Shown one piece after another: positions 61,376 through 63,542 of a stretch of 63,542 bases of DNA. Both the position numbers and the translations under genes were made by a program. Source of the stretch: Aquibacillus halophilus (lineage in GTDB: Bacteria; Bacillota; Bacilli; Bacillales; Amphibacillaceae); the NCBI RefSeq assembly GCF_009649745.1, contig NZ_WJNG01000022.1, positions 1-63,542 of the forward strand. Reading direction: 5' to 3'. Position 1 is the first letter of the stretch, and every line of letters begins with the position of its first letter. The notes under the pieces were generated by a model. It was not told where the DNA came from. It was given only the letters and a program-made list of their open reading frames with translations, and did not search any database.

Positions 61376-62809
61376 TTATAAAAATAAATAAATTCCGTTA
61401 TTTATATCTCTATTTTGAAAACTTATACCTTTACTTAAAAGGTATTTTACCATGTTTATGTGTCTTTCAGTAACTATTTCTCCTTTAACAATGAGAGGAA
61501 TTCCCGGAGGATAAGGTATAACTGCCTCAGCTGCTATCTTTCCGTTTGCTAACTCCCAGGAGATGAACTTTGTTTTCTTTTTACTCATTTCTTGATAAGA
61601 AAAAGCTAAACTTTGTATTGGTTCGTTAATAATTATATTATTATCATCTATTGTAGCATGCTTAGGAACTATTTTTAATTGTTCATTTATCTTTTCTATC
61701 GCCTCAATTAGCGTTCCCCATTGCTCGAATGGTGTCAAACCATGAATAAATAGAATTTGATTATGTGTAGATAACTCCGGCACTAATCGCTCTTTTTCAA
61801 AAAGTTCAGCTGCTTTTTTTCCTGTATAGCCACCTTTAACTTGGATAGTTATTTTTAACGGATCATCTATCCCAGTTTTTAACGGAATGACCTCCCAAAA
61901 ATCACTTTTATTTAATTCAGACCTCAATTTATTAATGCTCTTTTGCAAATCCCGGATATTATCTGCAGTAATTTGTTCTAAATAAGCCCTCGCTAAATCT
62001 AGACTTGCCATTAAAGGATAGGAGGGGCTACTTGATTGGAGCATTTGTAAATAGCGTTTAATCTTATCGGATGATACCAAAGATGTATTTGTATGTAAAT
62101 AAGAAGCCATTGTCATTGCTGGCGCCATTTTATGTGCTGATTGGACAACCACATCTGCTCCTAACTCAACGGAAGACGCCGGAAATATAGCACCTAATGA
62201 AAAATGAACACCATGTGCCTCATCAACTAGTACCGGAATATTGTGCTGGTGGGCATATATAATAACTGATTCAATATCATAAGTTCTCCCAAAATAATCA
62301 GGGTAAGTTAAGATTATCGCTGTTGCATCAGGATGACATGTAATAGCCTGCTTTAATGTATTAACACTTGGAGCTGAATATCTATCGACACTTTCGTCAT
62401 AGTCGGGAGCGACAAATACAGGTAATGAACCACTCAATTCTAACCCATTTAATATAGATTTATGACTATTCCTTTGTACTATTACTTTTCCGCCAGGATG
62501 ACACGTTGCTAAAATCATAGCTAAATTACCAACAGTACTGCCTCCTACTAAGAAGTAAGTTGATTCAACCCCAAACCATCTTGCTGCAAGTGCTTGTGAT
62601 TTTGCAATAACACCTTGTGGGGCATGTAAATCATCGAGTCCTGCCAACTCAGTAAGATCTATTTGTAGTAGTTTTTCATATGATTCTATTCCTTCTTTAT
62701 TAAATACTAGTCCTCCCTTATGGCCTGGTACATGGAATGAAATGGGATTTTGATCGCTTCTCTTTTTTAACGCTTCGTATAAAGGTACTTCTTGCTTTTG
62801 ATTGTTCAT
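61376..62809 (-). CDS. yaaO: Orn/Lys/Arg decarboxylase family protein (YaaO)
   Basis: 477-aa fold-type I PLP enzyme. PLP Lys227 in VVQSAHKM, the Asp that pairs with the pyridine nitrogen in VDEAHG (D196), and the C-terminal motif AVIPYPPGIPL are present. It lacks the N-terminal wing domain of the inducible enterobacterial enzymes. Substrate (arginine, lysine or ornithine) cannot be fixed from sequence. xpaC and yaaN, which separate it from gin in B. subtilis, are missing. Confidence 0.9.
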   Translation of the reverse strand: MNNQKQEVPLYEALKKRSDQNPISFHVPGHKGGLVFNKEGIESYEKLLQIDLTELAGLDDLHAPQGVIAKSQALAARWFGVESTYFLVGGSTVGNLAMILATCHPGGKVIVQRNSHKSILNGLELSGSLPVFVAPDYDESVDRYSAPSVNTLKQAITCHPDATAIILTYPDYFGRTYDIESVIIYAHQHNIPVLVDEAHGVHFSLGAIFPASSVELGADVVVQSAHKMAPAMTMASYLHTNTSLVSSDKIKRYLQMLQSSSPSYPLMASLDLARAYLEQITADNIRDLQKSINKLRSELNKSDFWEVIPLKTGIDDPLKITIQVKGGYTGKKAAELFEKERLVPELSTHNQILFIHGLTPFEQWGTLIEAIEKINEQLKIVPKHATIDDNNIIINEPIQSLAFSYQEMSKKKTKFISWELANGKIAAEAVIPYPPGIPLIVKGEIVTERHINMVKYLLSKGISFQNRDINNGIYLFL

Positions 62810-62887
62810 AAAATTCCCGCCTCGTCTATCTATATACTGGTTATTACATTATACCAATGAACAACAGGTCTTAAAAATTATTCCTTT

Positions 62888-62933
62888 AAAAACGAGAACA
62901 CCCTTACTGTGGGGGTAACAGTAAGGGTGTTCT
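62888..62933 (-). terminator. gin terminator
   Basis: On the minus strand AGAACACCCTTACTG...CAGTAAGGGTGTTCT (15-bp perfect stem) followed by CGTTTTTAAAG, just after the gin stop. Confidence 0.8.
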
Positions 62934-62936
62934 AAT

Positions 62937-63128
62937 CTATGAATATAACTTTGGTTGATTAATATTCTTTAGCTTATTAAGATAATACTGATATTGCTCT
63001 TGCTTTGGTTCAGTATGGATCATCTTTTGTTCGCATTCACAACAAATAAACAAATTATATAAATGAATACCTCTATACTTTGCCTGATCGCAAATGCCAC
63101 AAGTTTTGCTTTGTTCGACTGTCTTCAT
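62937..63128 (-). CDS. gin: anti-sigma-G factor Gin (CsfB)
   Basis: 63-aa zinc protein with paired cysteines CGICDQ and CCECE. Binds and inhibits sigma-G (and sigma-E) in B. subtilis. The start MKTVEQSK follows GGAGGTGGAG; 17 upstream codons are excluded. It is the first gene after the rrn operon, as in B. subtilis. Confidence 0.92.
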   Translation of the reverse strand: MKTVEQSKTCGICDQAKYRGIHLYNLFICCECEQKMIHTEPKQEQYQYYLNKLKNINQPKLYS

Positions 63129-63148
63129 ATTCTCCACCTCCGCTAGCT

Positions 63149-63177
63149 TAGTTTCTCCTAATCTAACGAAACTATAC
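63149..63177 (-). promoter_or_regulatory. possible sigma-F promoter of gin
   Basis: On the minus strand GTATA, 14 bp, then GGAGAAACTA, resembling the sigma-F form GYATA and GGNNANANT with slightly short spacing. B. subtilis csfB is sigma-F dependent. Confidence 0.35.
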
Positions 63178-63361
63178 ATGAAACTAATAATATATTTATA
63201 TTTTATTCTATGAAAAAAACTCTGAAACTTGTTTGTACATATACATTTTGGTTTGTACTTTATTATTTTACTATTTTAAACTTTTATTAAGAACTTAAGT
63301 AACTGTAAAATTTATCTATCTCATAGGGGTCACTTTTAAAATATTTAAACTTCTATAATAC

Positions 63362-63400
63362 AAAACACCCCAAAAGCATTTAAGCTTTTGGGGTGTTTTA
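63362..63400 (-). terminator. rrn operon terminator
   Basis: On the minus strand AAAACACCCCAAAAGC...GCTTTTGGGGTGTTTT, immediately after the 5S gene. Confidence 0.92.
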
Positions 63401-63402
63401 TT

Positions 63403-63519
63403 TGCCTAGCAACGTCCTACTCTTGCAGGGGCAAAGCCCCAACTACCATGGGCGCTGGAGAGCTTAACTACTGTGTTCGGCATGGGAACAGGTGTGACCT
63501 CTCCGCTATTGTCACTAGA
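63403..63519 (-). rRNA. 5S rRNA
   Basis: The reverse complement reads TGACAATAGCGGAGAGGTC, ACACCTGTTCCCATGCCGAA, CACAGTAGTTAAGCTC and ends GTAGGACGTTGCTAGGC, a complete Firmicutes 5S. It is the last gene of an rrn operon whose 23S lies beyond the right edge. Confidence 0.96.
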
Positions 63520-63542
63520 CCTAAAGAAATGAAGATATATAT

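Overview
The window is a low-GC Firmicutes chromosome segment, from an endospore-forming member of the Bacillaceae. Gene order and protein sequences fit the Oceanobacillus/Virgibacillus/Lentibacillus side of the family; I cannot name the species. It spans almost exactly the interval between two rRNA operons: the 5' end of a 16S rRNA at the left edge and a complete 5S rRNA at the right edge, both on the minus strand. In between, read right to left, lies the conserved origin-proximal order known from Bacillus subtilis: gin(csfB)-yaaO-tmk-darA-yaaR-holB-ricT-yabA-trmN6-yazA-rsmI-(abrB)-metS-tatD-yabE-rnmV-ksgA-yabG-veg-sspF-ispE-purR-spoVG-glmU-prs-ctc-pth-fin-mfd-spoVT-yabM-mazG-rqcP-yabP-yabQ-divIC-yabR-(insert)-spoIIE-yabS-yabT-tilS-hprT-ftsH-coaX-hslO-yacD-cysK-folP-folB-folK-yazB-lysS.

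Relative to B. subtilis several genes are absent: xpaC and yaaN next to gin, the RidA gene yabJ between purR and spoVG, the pabB-pabA-pabC genes between cysK and folP, and the dihydrouridine synthase gene between yazB and lysS. yazA carries an in-frame TAA inside an otherwise intact GIY-YIG frame.

The main accessory region is 17.9-28.3 kb, inserted between yabR and spoIIE. It holds a NUDIX hydrolase, a histidine phosphatase, a plus-strand tRNA-Met and a block resembling the Listeria-type flavin-based extracellular electron transfer (EET) locus. One arm (minus strand) encodes an ApbE-type flavin transferase lipoprotein, a UbiA/MenA prenyltransferase and an EcfA1-EcfA2-EcfT transporter. The divergent arm (plus strand) encodes a type II NADH dehydrogenase with a C-terminal membrane domain, a Gx-transporter/EetB-like membrane protein and a polyprenyl diphosphate synthase. 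PplA and EetA homologues are not present here. GTGAA-N4-TTCAC palindromes of the Rex type lie in front of the flavin-transferase arm and just after ndh2.

Three intergenic sites (4.2-4.9, 28.3-29.1 and 49.5-50.0 kb) carry copies of one composite, non-coding repeat of about 580-745 bp. It has related outer ends and two GC-rich inner palindromic modules. Two copies are flanked by exact 7-bp direct repeats, as expected for a transposed non-autonomous element. In the third site (49.5 kb) the inner module block is inverted relative to the ends.

Regulation visible in the sequence includes tandem sigma-A rRNA promoters, a sigma-H-type promoter for spoVG, a sigma-B-type promoter for ctc, tandem Spo0A boxes at abrB with a second pair further upstream, tandem veg promoters, and many rho-independent terminators that define the transcription units.
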